Shown here in pieces: positions 1-6,540 of a DNA stretch of 8,622 bases (positions are counted from its first letter, which is position 1; every line of letters starts with the position of its first letter). Source of the DNA: Gemmatimonadota bacterium (GTDB lineage Bacteria; Orphanbacterota; Orphanbacteria; Orphanbacterales; Orphanbacteraceae); assembly GCA_013002425.1 (NCBI GenBank), contig JABDJQ010000083.1:1-8622 (forward strand). Reading direction: 5' to 3'. A model generated the notes under the pieces. The model saw nothing but the letters and a program-made list of their open reading frames with translations, did no database searches and was not told the origin of the DNA. The position numbers and the translations under genes are program-made.

Positions 1-182
1 CCGCGCTCGACGAGGACAGGTTCGACCTTCGTGACGAATTCGTCGTAGTTCAAAATGAAATCCCGGCCTCCTGACGGCGGCTCGGGATCGGCGGTCGGAC
101 CCGTACATGCGAGTGAGAGGAGTAGAATTCCGGCGGTCGCTCCGGCTCGCGTTCGCATTGTCGGGCAGATCCATGCGCGCAT
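1..182 (-). CDS. Lipoprotein, probable haem-domain protein, N-terminal part (runs off the left edge)
   Basis: The minus strand reads openly from ATG at 182 to the window edge (60 complete codons). Residues 10-26 form a lipoprotein-type signal: basic MRTRAG, hydrophobic AGILLLSLA, then Cys26, the likely lipidated residue. The box LSLAC is slightly off the usual L-x-[GA]-C consensus. A Pro/Gly/Ser-rich linker follows (TGPTADPEPPSGG). The last visible stretch, NYDEFVTKVEPVLVERG, resembles the run that commonly precedes a CxxCH haem site in myxobacterial and planctomycete cytochrome-like lipoproteins, but the Cys-His residues would lie outside the window, so the haem assignment is inference. An ATG at 158 (residue 9) is an alternative start and gives a more standard signal length. 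Neither start has a well-spaced Shine-Dalgarno; AAAGGA lies about 15 nt before the first. It is divergent from the DUF523 gene. Confidence 0.65.
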   Translation of the reverse strand, partial: MRAWICPTMRTRAGATAGILLLSLACTGPTADPEPPSGGRDFILNYDEFVTKVEPVLVER

Positions 183-483
183 GTTCACGTGTCTCGGTCC
201 TTTCGAATCACTCTTCGGCCGGCGTCTTTTCGCCGGGAGATGGAATTGCAACGATCGGACCAGAAACCGCGAGTAGGAAATGCAGTGCAATCCGGTCGAA
301 TGCGAACGTTCTCTGCATCCCGCTGCGCCGCACATGAACACGCGGCGGGCCGGCCGGTCATGGGGATGTTCACTTCCGGAACACCGCGTGCACACTTTGC
401 GCCATCGAGTACGCGTACGGATGAACGGGAGCACACCCTACAGTTATCGGGCGGATCGGCGTGCAGCGTGATAAGCTCGTGGC
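183..483. other. Divergent intergenic region, no gene found
   Basis: These 301 bases separate the minus-strand lipoprotein from the plus-strand DUF523 gene and should hold both promoters. Short open frames here do not resemble proteins and have no ribosome site. I looked for -35/-10 pairs and found only weak ones, for example TACAGT at 439-444 without a matching -35. The only clear structure is the small GC hairpin at 219-236. The 8-mer ATGTTCAC occurs at 181-188 and 366-373, which could be chance. Confidence 0.6.
219..236. other. Small GC-rich hairpin between divergent genes
   Basis: CCGGCG (219-224) and CGCCGG (231-236) are perfect inverted repeats around the six-base loop TCTTTT. On the minus strand this would lie 37 bases upstream of the lipoprotein start and could sit in its 5' leader. 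It has no T-run on the correct side for a strong terminator. Its function is unknown and its significance modest. Confidence 0.3.
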
Positions 484-1008
484 ATGAAGAGAAGCGAAGA
501 GCGCATTCCCGTGGCGATCAGTTCGTGCCTCGGAGGACTGGCGGTGCGCTATGACGGCAAAGACAAGAAAGACGACGCGATTCTGAGTGAATTCGCCCCG
601 TTCTTTCGCTGGATCAGCGTCTGTCCCGAAGTCGAAATCGGCATGGGGATTCCGCGCGAGCCGATCCAGCTCGTGCAGATCGAGGGCGAAGTGCGTCTGC
701 GCGGCGTCGAGAGCGAACACGACTGGACCGACCGCATGACTGCGTACGCCGAGGCGCGGGCCGCCTGGCTCGTGAAGATCGGAGTGGCCGGCTACGTACT
801 CAAGAGCCGTTCCCCGTCATGCGGCGTGCAAACCGTTCCATTATATGGAGCGGCGGAGAGGGTTCCCGGGATGCGTGACGGTCTGTTCGCGGCCGCAGTC
901 CGCAGCAAACTTCCCGACCTTCCCGTGCGGGAGGAGACCGGGCTGGAGACTCGCGCCGGGCGGCTCGCGTTTCTCGAGGAAGTCAGGGAGTACGCCGCGC
1001 AGGTTTGA
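484..1008 (+). CDS. DUF523 / TudS-type [4Fe-4S] desulfidase-like protein
   Basis: This 174-residue protein is a full-length single-domain DUF523 member. Its hallmarks are SSCLGG (Cys15), VRYDG (21-25), CPEVEIGMGIPREPI (Cys47 to 61) and SRSPSCG (Cys113). Characterised DUF523 proteins (TudS) hold a [4Fe-4S] cluster with three Cys ligands and remove sulfur from thiouracil, using a Glu four residues after the second Cys and a Ser three before the third. The equivalents here, Glu51 and Ser110, are both present, so an active tRNA- or pyrimidine-derived thiobase desulfidase is plausible. The true substrate is not shown by the sequence. The C-terminal YbgA-type DUF1722 domain found fused in some homologues is absent. 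The start ATG lacks a clear Shine-Dalgarno, but family homology begins within ten residues of it. The next gene follows after 60 bases and may be co-transcribed. Confidence 0.88.
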   Translation: MKRSEERIPVAISSCLGGLAVRYDGKDKKDDAILSEFAPFFRWISVCPEVEIGMGIPREPIQLVQIEGEVRLRGVESEHDWTDRMTAYAEARAAWLVKIGVAGYVLKSRSPSCGVQTVPLYGAAERVPGMRDGLFAAAVRSKLPDLPVREETGLETRAGRLAFLEEVREYAAQV

Positions 1009-1056
1009 ACGCGATCCGGTTTCCCTCCGGGGCCGACCGTCGATCTCTACACGCAT

Positions 1057-1063
1057 GGAGAGG
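1057..1063 (+). promoter_or_regulatory. Shine-Dalgarno of the glycosyltransferase gene
   Basis: GGAGAGG lies five bases before ATG 1069. It fixes this start over the out-of-frame ATG at 1055. Confidence 0.6.
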
Positions 1064-1068
1064 ACATC

Positions 1069-1878
1069 ATGCCGCACGACTTTACGAATGAGCTGACGGT
1101 GTTCGTGATCACAGTCGGGGCGCCGAGCTTCGACGAATGCCGCCGGCGGATTGCGGCGCAGGACTGTCGCTTCCGAACGGTCGTCGTCGACCGCGTGGCG
1201 CCCATGAGCCGCGCGCTGCAGCGTATGATCGATCAGTGCGAGACGCCCTTTTTCGTGCAGGTGGACGAGGACATGCTGCTCGAGCAATTCGCCGTGCGGT
1301 CTCTTTACGAACGCATGATCGCTTCTCCGTCCGAGACGGCGATCTTGACATGCCACCTGTTCGACGTGCACGCGGAACGGCTCATCTACGGCATCAAGAT
1401 CTATCGACACGCAATCGTGAAAGAATATCCCTATCGCAATGTCGAGGCGTGCGAATTCGATCAGATTCGCCGTTTTCGCAAAGACGGCTTTCTCGATGCG
1501 CGGATTCCGATCGAGGACCCGCGCCGGCGATCGAGCCATACGCTCGGCGTGCATGACGCGTTCTGGACTCCGCGGGCGATCTACGAGCGGTACGCGACTC
1601 TGGAGCGCAAGAGGCGGCGACATACTCCGGAGAGGCCCACGACCATGGCGGAGTGGGTGAAGGATCACGCGGCCGTGTTCCTGGACCGGTTTCTCGAAAG
1701 TGGGTCGAAGCTCGACTTCTATGCGCTCATGGGCGTGATTGCGGGTTCGGTGGCGCCGCTCGACGCCCGGGGAAACGAGAAAGATTATCGCGAATACGCG
1801 CGCCTGCCCGGCTTCGAACACGCAAACCGTTTTCTCGACGAGGCCGCGAAGCGCGCGGGCGGATCCTCCGATTCCTGA
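1069..1878 (+). CDS. GT-A-fold (family 2-like) glycosyltransferase
   Basis: This 269-residue soluble protein has no signal peptide or membrane segment. It opens with a beta strand, LTVFVITVGAPSF (9-21), then TVVVDRV (37-43). The segment PFFVQVDEDMLL (60-71) contains a DxD-like Asp66-Glu67-Asp68, which in GT-A enzymes binds the metal and nucleotide-sugar. A later segment, SHTLGVHDAFWTP (156-168), is the usual position for acceptor or catalytic residues. It is therefore probably a cytoplasmic sugar transferase, with donor and acceptor unknown. The start at 1069 is supported by GGAGAGG at 1057-1063, five bases upstream; an ATG at 1055 is out of frame. No other polysaccharide or O-antigen gene surrounds it, so it is an orphan. 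It may be transcribed with the DUF523 gene. The C-terminal third is Arg/Lys-rich and gives no recognised domain. Confidence 0.72.
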   Translation: MPHDFTNELTVFVITVGAPSFDECRRRIAAQDCRFRTVVVDRVAPMSRALQRMIDQCETPFFVQVDEDMLLEQFAVRSLYERMIASPSETAILTCHLFDVHAERLIYGIKIYRHAIVKEYPYRNVEACEFDQIRRFRKDGFLDARIPIEDPRRRSSHTLGVHDAFWTPRAIYERYATLERKRRRHTPERPTTMAEWVKDHAAVFLDRFLESGSKLDFYALMGVIAGSVAPLDARGNEKDYREYARLPGFEHANRFLDEAAKRAGGSSDS

Positions 1879-1884
1879 TTCCGT

Positions 1885-1896
1885 GCCGCATGCGGC
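1885..1896. terminator. 12-bp perfect palindrome between convergent genes, possible weak bidirectional terminator
   Basis: GCCGCATGCGGC is a perfect palindrome in the 49-base gap between the converging glycosyltransferase and esterase stop codons. The position suits a shared terminator. However, as a hairpin it gives only a four- or five-pair stem, and there is no T-tract on either side, so intrinsic termination would be weak. It could instead be a protein-binding site or chance. Confidence 0.3.
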
Positions 1897-1927
1897 CCCT
1901 CGATTTCGACGCTCGATACCGGGTCCG

Positions 1928-2644
1928 TCACGACCACTCCTCCAGCCACTCGCCGATCGCGCGCACCTGGTTTCGTCCGATCGAATGGCCGGACTCGAAT
2001 TCGAGCAGCGCCGTGGCGACTCCCGCGTCGTTCATGCCCCGCGCGCTTCGCTGCGCCGCTTCGAGCGGCACGGACCTGTCGCGGGTTCCATGACAGAGAA
2101 GCGCGCGCATTCCCGACTGCGCCGCCGCCCGCATTTCGTCCTCGAGCGCCTCGGTCTTGACGCGCGCGCCTGACACGATGAGCCCGTGAAAGCGATCGGG
2201 ATGACGCAGCGCGAGGAACGAACCGCAGTAGCCGCCCTGCGAGAATCCCAGCAGCGCGCGTTTGCGCGGTGCGAGCCCGAGCGCGCGTTCGACGGTCTCG
2301 AGTCCGCCGAGAATGAAGCCTTCGGTCAGCGCGAGCTCGTGCAGAAATCGTTTCCGGTCGCCGTCGTACGGATACCAGCTCGCGCCGATCTTGTTTTCGT
2401 TCGGCGCCTTGAGGGGGTAGGGGGCGCGGAGCGTCACGAAGTGAAACGGCAGATCGTGCAGCTTCTGGAGCAGGAGCGCGAAGAAGTCCTCCTCCATCCA
2501 TTGCCCGTGCAGGCAGAGCACGACGGGCGCCTCCGGGTCGTCCGCGGCGCCGTCGACACGCCAGGGCACATCGAGCGCCACGCGATACGTTCCCCGCTTT
2601 GTCTTGTTCGGCCCGTCCTGTTCGGGATAGTCTGAAGTTTCCAT
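1928..2644 (-). CDS. Alpha/beta-hydrolase esterase (phospholipase/carboxylesterase family)
   Basis: This 238-residue protein fits the Abhydrolase_2 family of acyl esterases, which includes short-chain carboxylesterases and lysophospholipase-like enzymes. The catalytic triad is visible: nucleophile Ser135 in GFSQGG, Asp189 in HGTRDRSVP, and His220 in ESGHSIG. The oxyanion-hole region is LCLHG (43-47). There is no signal peptide, so it is probably cytoplasmic. Length is normal for the family (about 220-240). On the minus strand, GGAG lies five bases and AGGAG ten bases before ATG 2644, which supports this start. The first 20 residues are hydrophilic and look non-conserved. Its start codon interlocks with that of the divergent acyltransferase. 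A lipid-deacylating partner to that enzyme is attractive but unproven. The substrate could equally be a xenobiotic or short ester. Confidence 0.85.
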   Translation of the reverse strand: METSDYPEQDGPNKTKRGTYRVALDVPWRVDGAADDPEAPVVLCLHGQWMEEDFFALLLQKLHDLPFHFVTLRAPYPLKAPNENKIGASWYPYDGDRKRFLHELALTEGFILGGLETVERALGLAPRKRALLGFSQGGYCGSFLALRHPDRFHGLIVSGARVKTEALEDEMRAAAQSGMRALLCHGTRDRSVPLEAAQRSARGMNDAGVATALLEFESGHSIGRNQVRAIGEWLEEWS

Positions 2645-2651
2645 GCAGACT
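2629..2651. repeat. Inverted repeat enclosing two overlapping divergent start codons
   Basis: AGTCTG (2629-2634) and CAGACT (2646-2651) are perfect inverted arms around an 11-base loop (2635-2645). The loop contains the CATG at 2642-2645, in which the minus-strand ATG (2644-2642) and plus-strand ATG (2643-2645) share two base pairs. In the minus-strand transcript one arm overlaps the nearer GGAG ribosome site, so folding could mask it. A six-bp arm can arise by chance, so a regulatory role is only a possibility. Confidence 0.35.
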
Positions 2652-4085
2652 CCACTCCTCTATCGCCTGTCGCGTTTCTTTCTTCGCTTCGTACTTTCGT
2701 TCTATTTCCGCAGCCTCGAAATCGGGGGCGCCCGCCATATCAGACGTGCCGGGCCCGTCGTGTTCGCCGCGAACCATCCCCAGTCGATCATCGATTCGTT
2801 CATTCTCGGGTGGGCGGCCGGCCGCATGCTCCACTATCTCGGCCACGCGGGGCTCTTTCGTTCCCCTATCCGGCGCTGGTTCCTGCGCGGCTCGGGCGTG
2901 ATCCCCGTATATCGTCGCGACGAGTCCAACGCCGAAGCTAGTGACCGGGACGATCGAAATCAAGAGGCGTTTCGGGAGTCGTTCACGGTGCTCGAGAAGG
3001 GGGGCGCGATCGGCATCTTTCCCGAGGGGATCAGCGTGCCCGGCCGCAAAGTGCAGCCGATGAAGACAGGCGCCGCGCGGATCGCGCTCGGGGCCGAGCA
3101 TCAGAACGGCTGGAAGCTCGGGGCGCGGATCGTGCCGGCCGGGATCAGCTTCGAGAGCGCGGGGCGATTCCGGTCGCGTGTTCTCGTCGTGTTCGGGGAC
3201 GCGATCGAGATGAAGCCATGGCGGGCGGAGTACGAACGGGATCCGTCCGGCGCCGTGCAGAGCGTGACGGCGCTCCTCGAAGAGAGGATCAGCGGCCTCG
3301 TCACGAACGTCGAGTTCGAGCGGTCGGAAATCGTGCGCGACCTCGAGCGCGTTTATCGCGAAGAGCTCGCGACGCGTCCCGGGCTCGCTCTCGCGACGCT
3401 TTCGAAGTTTCAACGCGAGCAGCTTCTGTCGCGCGAGATCGCGAAAGCCGTCGAGCATTACGAGCGGACCGACTCGGCCGTCGTCTGGGAGGCGCGCCGG
3501 GCGCTTCGCCGTTACCGCGGACGGCTCGAGCGGCTTCGCATATCGGACCGGGTGATGCGGGCGGGGGTTTCGCCGAGTCCTCGGCGCGTTTCGCCGAGCT
3601 TCCGGCGGGAGGTCGCGAAGAGCGTCGTGATCGGGATCGCCGGCCTGCCGTTCGCGGCCTACGGCGCTTTCTGGAATATCCTGCCTTACAAGCTCACGGG
3701 CCGCCTCGCCGCTCGGAAGGCTCCCGACGCGACTCAGTATCATCAGTACCAGATCCTGTTCGGGGGACTGCTGTACGGCCTTTACTACCCGCCGCTCTTC
3801 TACTGGTTCTACGCTTCGCTCGGGGCGCTCCCGACGGCCGTATTCGCCCTCACCCTCGTGCCGACCGGCTTCTTCGCGCGCTGGTACGGACGTTTCTTCG
3901 CCGGGCGCACCCAGTCCGTCCGCTTCGCGTATCTTTCCGCGACGCGCGGAGTGACGATTCAGAAACTTCGGCGCGACAGGGCATTGATTGTGCGTAGAAT
4001 GGACGAGCTGGTCGAACGCTACCTGCGAGAAACGGGAACCGAGCTGCCGACCGACCCGGACAGGGACGAACGGGGAGTGAAATGA
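2643..4085 (+). CDS. PlsC-type membrane glycerolipid acyltransferase with C-terminal membrane domain
   Basis: This 480-residue enzyme would transfer an acyl group to (lyso)glycerophosphate or a related acceptor at the inner membrane. Motif I is NHPQSIID (His45 to Asp51). Its five-residue spacing is typical of the Gpt2/Sct1-like LPLAT branch, rather than the HX4D of classical PlsC. Motif III is FPEGIS (126-131), followed by KTGAARIALGAE. VPAGISF (164-170) fits motif IV. Residues 225-320 form a charged, Arg/Glu-rich, probably helical linker. Hydrophobic segments follow at about 328-348, 370-392 and 394-412, so the C-terminal part is membrane-embedded, as in many 450-500 residue bacterial homologues. 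The start has no good ribosome site, but the N-terminal pattern MQTPLLYRLSRFFLRFV matches family style. It overlaps the next gene by ATGA and heads the run acyltransferase-deacetylase-fadD. The acceptor substrate is not determined. Confidence 0.87.
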   Translation: MQTPLLYRLSRFFLRFVLSFYFRSLEIGGARHIRRAGPVVFAANHPQSIIDSFILGWAAGRMLHYLGHAGLFRSPIRRWFLRGSGVIPVYRRDESNAEASDRDDRNQEAFRESFTVLEKGGAIGIFPEGISVPGRKVQPMKTGAARIALGAEHQNGWKLGARIVPAGISFESAGRFRSRVLVVFGDAIEMKPWRAEYERDPSGAVQSVTALLEERISGLVTNVEFERSEIVRDLERVYREELATRPGLALATLSKFQREQLLSREIAKAVEHYERTDSAVVWEARRALRRYRGRLERLRISDRVMRAGVSPSPRRVSPSFRREVAKSVVIGIAGLPFAAYGAFWNILPYKLTGRLAARKAPDATQYHQYQILFGGLLYGLYYPPLFYWFYASLGALPTAVFALTLVPTGFFARWYGRFFAGRTQSVRFAYLSATRGVTIQKLRRDRALIVRRMDELVERYLRETGTELPTDPDRDERGVK

Positions 4086-4756
4086 GCCCGACACTGATCG
4101 ACACGAAACTGGGGCGCGACTATCTGGGCCGGCATTTCCTGCTCTCGGTGCCGACGAACCGCAAGGCCGTTACGCTCACTTTCGACGACGGGCCGAACCC
4201 GCGCAACACCCCTTCGCTCCTGAAGCTGCTCGACCGCAAACGCATCACGGCGCACTTCTTCCTCGTCGGGCGTCATCTGGCGCGGCACGGTTCGATCGCC
4301 CGCGAAACGGTCGCGGCGGGGCACGAAGTCGGGAACCACACGTACCATCACATTCCGCTCACGCTTCTCCCTTCCCGCGTCATTCGAAAAGAACTCGTCG
4401 AAACCGAGAAGCTGCTCGACGAAATCGCCCCCGGACGCATGCACACCGTGCGCCCGCCGATGGGGTGGTTCAGCCAGCGCGTCATGAACCGGTTTCGTGA
4501 TCTCGATCTGATCCCCGTGATGGGGGACGTGTACCCGCAGGACCCCGGCCGGCCCGGAGTCGACACGATCGTGCGGCGCGTGCGCGCCCGGATCGGCCCC
4601 GGATCGATCGTGATCCTGCACGACGGAGGCTGGCGGGACGGCGTGGACCGCTCCCAGACGATCGATGCCGTCGACCGGCTGACGGACGAACTCGGCGCCG
4701 AGGGCTACTCGTTCGAAAGTCTGTCTGCGCTTTGTGACGGGGGCGAGTTGGAGTAG
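4082..4756 (+). CDS. NodB-type polysaccharide deacetylase, cytosolic-looking
   Basis: This 224-residue protein is essentially one NodB homology domain (carbohydrate esterase 4). TFDDGP (33-38) gives the catalytic base Asp35 and metal ligand Asp36. NHTYHH (85-90) supplies the metal ligands His86 and His90. RPPMGWF (124-130) is motif 3. ILHDGG (179-184) is motif 5, with His180. The family hydrolyses N-acetyl (or formyl) groups from amino sugars with a divalent metal. There is no signal peptide or membrane anchor, unlike most secreted CE4 enzymes, so a small or lipid-linked cytoplasmic substrate is more likely than wall polymer. GGGGAG at 4072-4077 is a good ribosome site. Its ATG overlaps the acyltransferase stop (ATGA), indicating translational coupling, and fadD follows after 27 bases. 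The link between deacetylation and acyl-lipid metabolism is suggested only by context. Confidence 0.87.
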   Translation: MSPTLIDTKLGRDYLGRHFLLSVPTNRKAVTLTFDDGPNPRNTPSLLKLLDRKRITAHFFLVGRHLARHGSIARETVAAGHEVGNHTYHHIPLTLLPSRVIRKELVETEKLLDEIAPGRMHTVRPPMGWFSQRVMNRFRDLDLIPVMGDVYPQDPGRPGVDTIVRRVRARIGPGSIVILHDGGWRDGVDRSQTIDAVDRLTDELGAEGYSFESLSALCDGGELE

Positions 4757-4770
4757 AATCGCGGCGAAAG

Positions 4771-4777
4771 AGGAGGT
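4771..4777 (+). promoter_or_regulatory. Consensus Shine-Dalgarno of fadD
   Basis: AGGAGGT lies six bases before ATG 4784. It is the full anti-Shine-Dalgarno match and the strongest ribosome site in the window, which suggests high translation of the acyl-CoA ligase relative to its upstream neighbours. Confidence 0.75.
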
Positions 4778-4783
4778 GGCTTC

Positions 4784-6478
4784 ATGGACGCGAGAAAGTG
4801 GCATAAGGCGTACGATCCGCAGGTTTCCCCCGAGCTCGCGTTCAAGCGATGGACCATCCCCGACATCTTCGAGCGCACCGTGCGCAACTTCCCGAACAAC
4901 GACGCCGTGATCTTCATGAACTGCCGGCTCTCGTACGCGCAGCTGAAAGACTGCGTCGACCGTCTCGCCACGGCGCTCGCGAAGATGGGCGTCGGGAAAG
5001 ACTCGAAGGTTGCCATCCATCTGCCGAACCTGCCGCAGACCGTGATCAGCACGCATGCCGTCCTGAAACTCGGCGCCCAGTGCGTCATGACGAACCCGCT
5101 CTACGTGCCGCGTGAAATCGAGCATCAATGGAACGATTCCGGCGCCGAAGTCGTGATCACGGCCGACTTCCTCTACGAGCGCCATCTCCGCGGGATGCGC
5201 GGTCGGCTTCCGAACGTGCGCGAGTACGTAATCGCCTCGATCCCCGAATACCTGCGCTTTCCGCTGAACCTGCTCGCCCCGATCAAGCTGAAGAAAATGA
5301 ACCCGCCGAGCTACGCGAAAGTGGCCCACGGCGAGGGGATTTCGTTCTTCAAGAAGCTCGTCGACGGCACGAAGCCGGATCCGCCCGCGGTATCGATCGA
5401 CTTCGACGATCTCGCGCTGCTCCAGTACACGGGGGGCACGACCGGCGTTTCGAAGGGCGCGATGATGACGCACGCGAATATCTCCAGCAACGCGCAGCAG
5501 ATGCGCGCCTGGTTCCCGACCGCGGTCGACGGGGAAGAGGTCGTGCTCGCCGCGCTCCCGTTCTTCCACATCTTCGGGCTCACGGTCGATATGATGTTCG
5601 CCACGATCGCGGCCGGCTCGCTCGTCCTGATGCCGAACCCGCGCGACATCCCGACCATGATCAAGAACATCAACAAGCACAAGGTGACGCTCTTTCCCGC
5701 GGTGCCGGCCATGTTCAACGCGATCAACCAGTACCCCGGGATCGAGAGCGTCGATATTTCGTCGATCAAGAGCTGTTTCTCGGGGTCGGCCCCGCTCCCG
5801 CTCGACGTGCAGCAGCGTTTCGAAGAACTGACGAAGTGCCGGATCGTCGAAGGCTTCGGCCTCACGGAAACCTCGCCTGTGACGCATGCGAATCCTCTCG
5901 GCGGAGTGCGCAAGATCGGCACGATCGGCATTCCCGTCTCGAATACGGACGCGAAGATCGTCGATCCGGCCGACGGCACGAAGGATATGCCTCCCGGCGA
6001 AGAGGGCGAACTCGTCGTGAAAGGGCCGCAGGTCATGAAGGGGTACTGGAACCGCCCGGACGAAACGGCGAAGACCGTGCAGGGCGGCTGGCTCTACACC
6101 GGCGACCTCGCGGCGATGGACGAGGACGGCTACTTTCTGATCGTCGGCCGCAAGAAGGACATGATCCTCGCGAGCGGATACAACATTTATCCCGACGAAA
6201 TCGACAACGTCCTGATGAGCTACCCCGGCATGCTCGAGGCGTGCACGATCGGCATCCCCGATCCGAAGCGAGGGGAGTCGGTGAAGTCGTTCGTCGTGCT
6301 GAAGCCCGAAGCGACCGCGACCGAGCAGGACCTGATCGCCCACTGCCGCGAGAATCTGGCGCCCTACAAGGTCCCCCGAATGATCGAGTTTCGTGAGGAA
6401 CTGCCGAAGAGCGCCATGATGAAACTGCTCCGGCGCGAGCTTCGCGACGAAGAACTCAAGAAGCTGGGGGCGGAGTAG
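4784..6478 (+). CDS. fadD: Long-chain fatty-acid--CoA ligase (FadD/LcfA-like)
   Basis: This 564-residue ANL-superfamily enzyme activates free fatty acids to acyl-CoA through an acyl-AMP, the entry step to beta-oxidation or lipid synthesis. The length equals E. coli FadD (561) and B. subtilis LcfA. Motifs in order are QYTGGTTGVSKG (214-225, ATP phosphate loop), LPFFHIFGL (258-266), GFGLTETSPVTH (357-368), YTGD (438-441, Asp binds the ribose), GRKKDMILASGYNIYPDEID (455-474, hinge and CoA site) and LPKSAMMKLLRREL (540-553), with Lys547 as the adenylation lysine. The usual Gly before that Lys (GK) is Met here. It is preceded by a consensus ribosome site 27 bases after the deacetylase, so it is third in that operon. 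A fadR-like regulator and fadN lie downstream, which favours fatty-acid catabolism. Fine substrate preference, such as aromatic or medium-chain acids, cannot be read from the sequence. Confidence 0.93.
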   Translation: MDARKWHKAYDPQVSPELAFKRWTIPDIFERTVRNFPNNDAVIFMNCRLSYAQLKDCVDRLATALAKMGVGKDSKVAIHLPNLPQTVISTHAVLKLGAQCVMTNPLYVPREIEHQWNDSGAEVVITADFLYERHLRGMRGRLPNVREYVIASIPEYLRFPLNLLAPIKLKKMNPPSYAKVAHGEGISFFKKLVDGTKPDPPAVSIDFDDLALLQYTGGTTGVSKGAMMTHANISSNAQQMRAWFPTAVDGEEVVLAALPFFHIFGLTVDMMFATIAAGSLVLMPNPRDIPTMIKNINKHKVTLFPAVPAMFNAINQYPGIESVDISSIKSCFSGSAPLPLDVQQRFEELTKCRIVEGFGLTETSPVTHANPLGGVRKIGTIGIPVSNTDAKIVDPADGTKDMPPGEEGELVVKGPQVMKGYWNRPDETAKTVQGGWLYTGDLAAMDEDGYFLIVGRKKDMILASGYNIYPDEIDNVLMSYPGMLEACTIGIPDPKRGESVKSFVVLKPEATATEQDLIAHCRENLAPYKVPRMIEFREELPKSAMMKLLRRELRDEELKKLGAE

Positions 6479-6498
6479 GGGGAAACCCGTGTTCTTGC

Positions 6499-6514
6499 CC
6501 GCCGGAGGCGGTTT
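6499..6514 (+). terminator. Possible weak intrinsic terminator after fadD
   Basis: CCGCC (6499-6503), GGA loop and GGCGG (6507-6511) form a five-pair GC stem followed by TTT, 21 bases after the fadD stop. The T-run is short. The right arm can alternatively pair with CCGCC at 6519-6523, so the stem may not be the dominant structure. Confidence 0.3.
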
Positions 6515-6540
6515 CAGGCCGCCCCAGGCAGTTTCAGGCC
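6501..6540. repeat. Tandem direct repeat, two copies of 20 bp
   Basis: Copy 1 (6501-6520) and copy 2 (6521-6540) agree at 17 of 20 positions and share the block GTTTCAGGCC exactly. Each copy can form its own small hairpin: GGCGG 6507-6511 with CCGCC 6519-6523, and GGCA 6527-6530 with TGCC 6542-6545. It lies between fadD and the fadR promoter. It could be part of a dispersed intergenic repeat family or a structured terminator region. Confidence 0.7.

Noticed and set aside
335..372. TGAACA (335-340) and TGTTCA (367-372) as an operator pair
   Set aside because: Only six bases match, the spacing is long, and neighbouring bases do not continue the symmetry. Chance is sufficient.
189..554. Plus-strand 121-codon frame in the divergent intergenic region
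   Set aside because: It runs into the DUF523 gene in another frame, has no ribosome site and encodes a composition unlike a protein.
841..1821. A 326-codon minus-strand open frame opposite the DUF523 and glycosyltransferase genes
   Set aside because: Antisense shadow; the plus-strand frames carry the conserved motifs and a ribosome site.
1785..4094. A 769-codon minus-strand open frame across the esterase and acyltransferase
   Set aside because: It overlaps the real esterase in another frame and is antisense to the acyltransferase. Composition is dominated by Arg, Ala and Pro with no recognisable fold.
6479..6488. GGG-GAAA-CCC mini-hairpin just after the fadD stop
   Set aside because: A three-pair stem is too short to support a functional claim.
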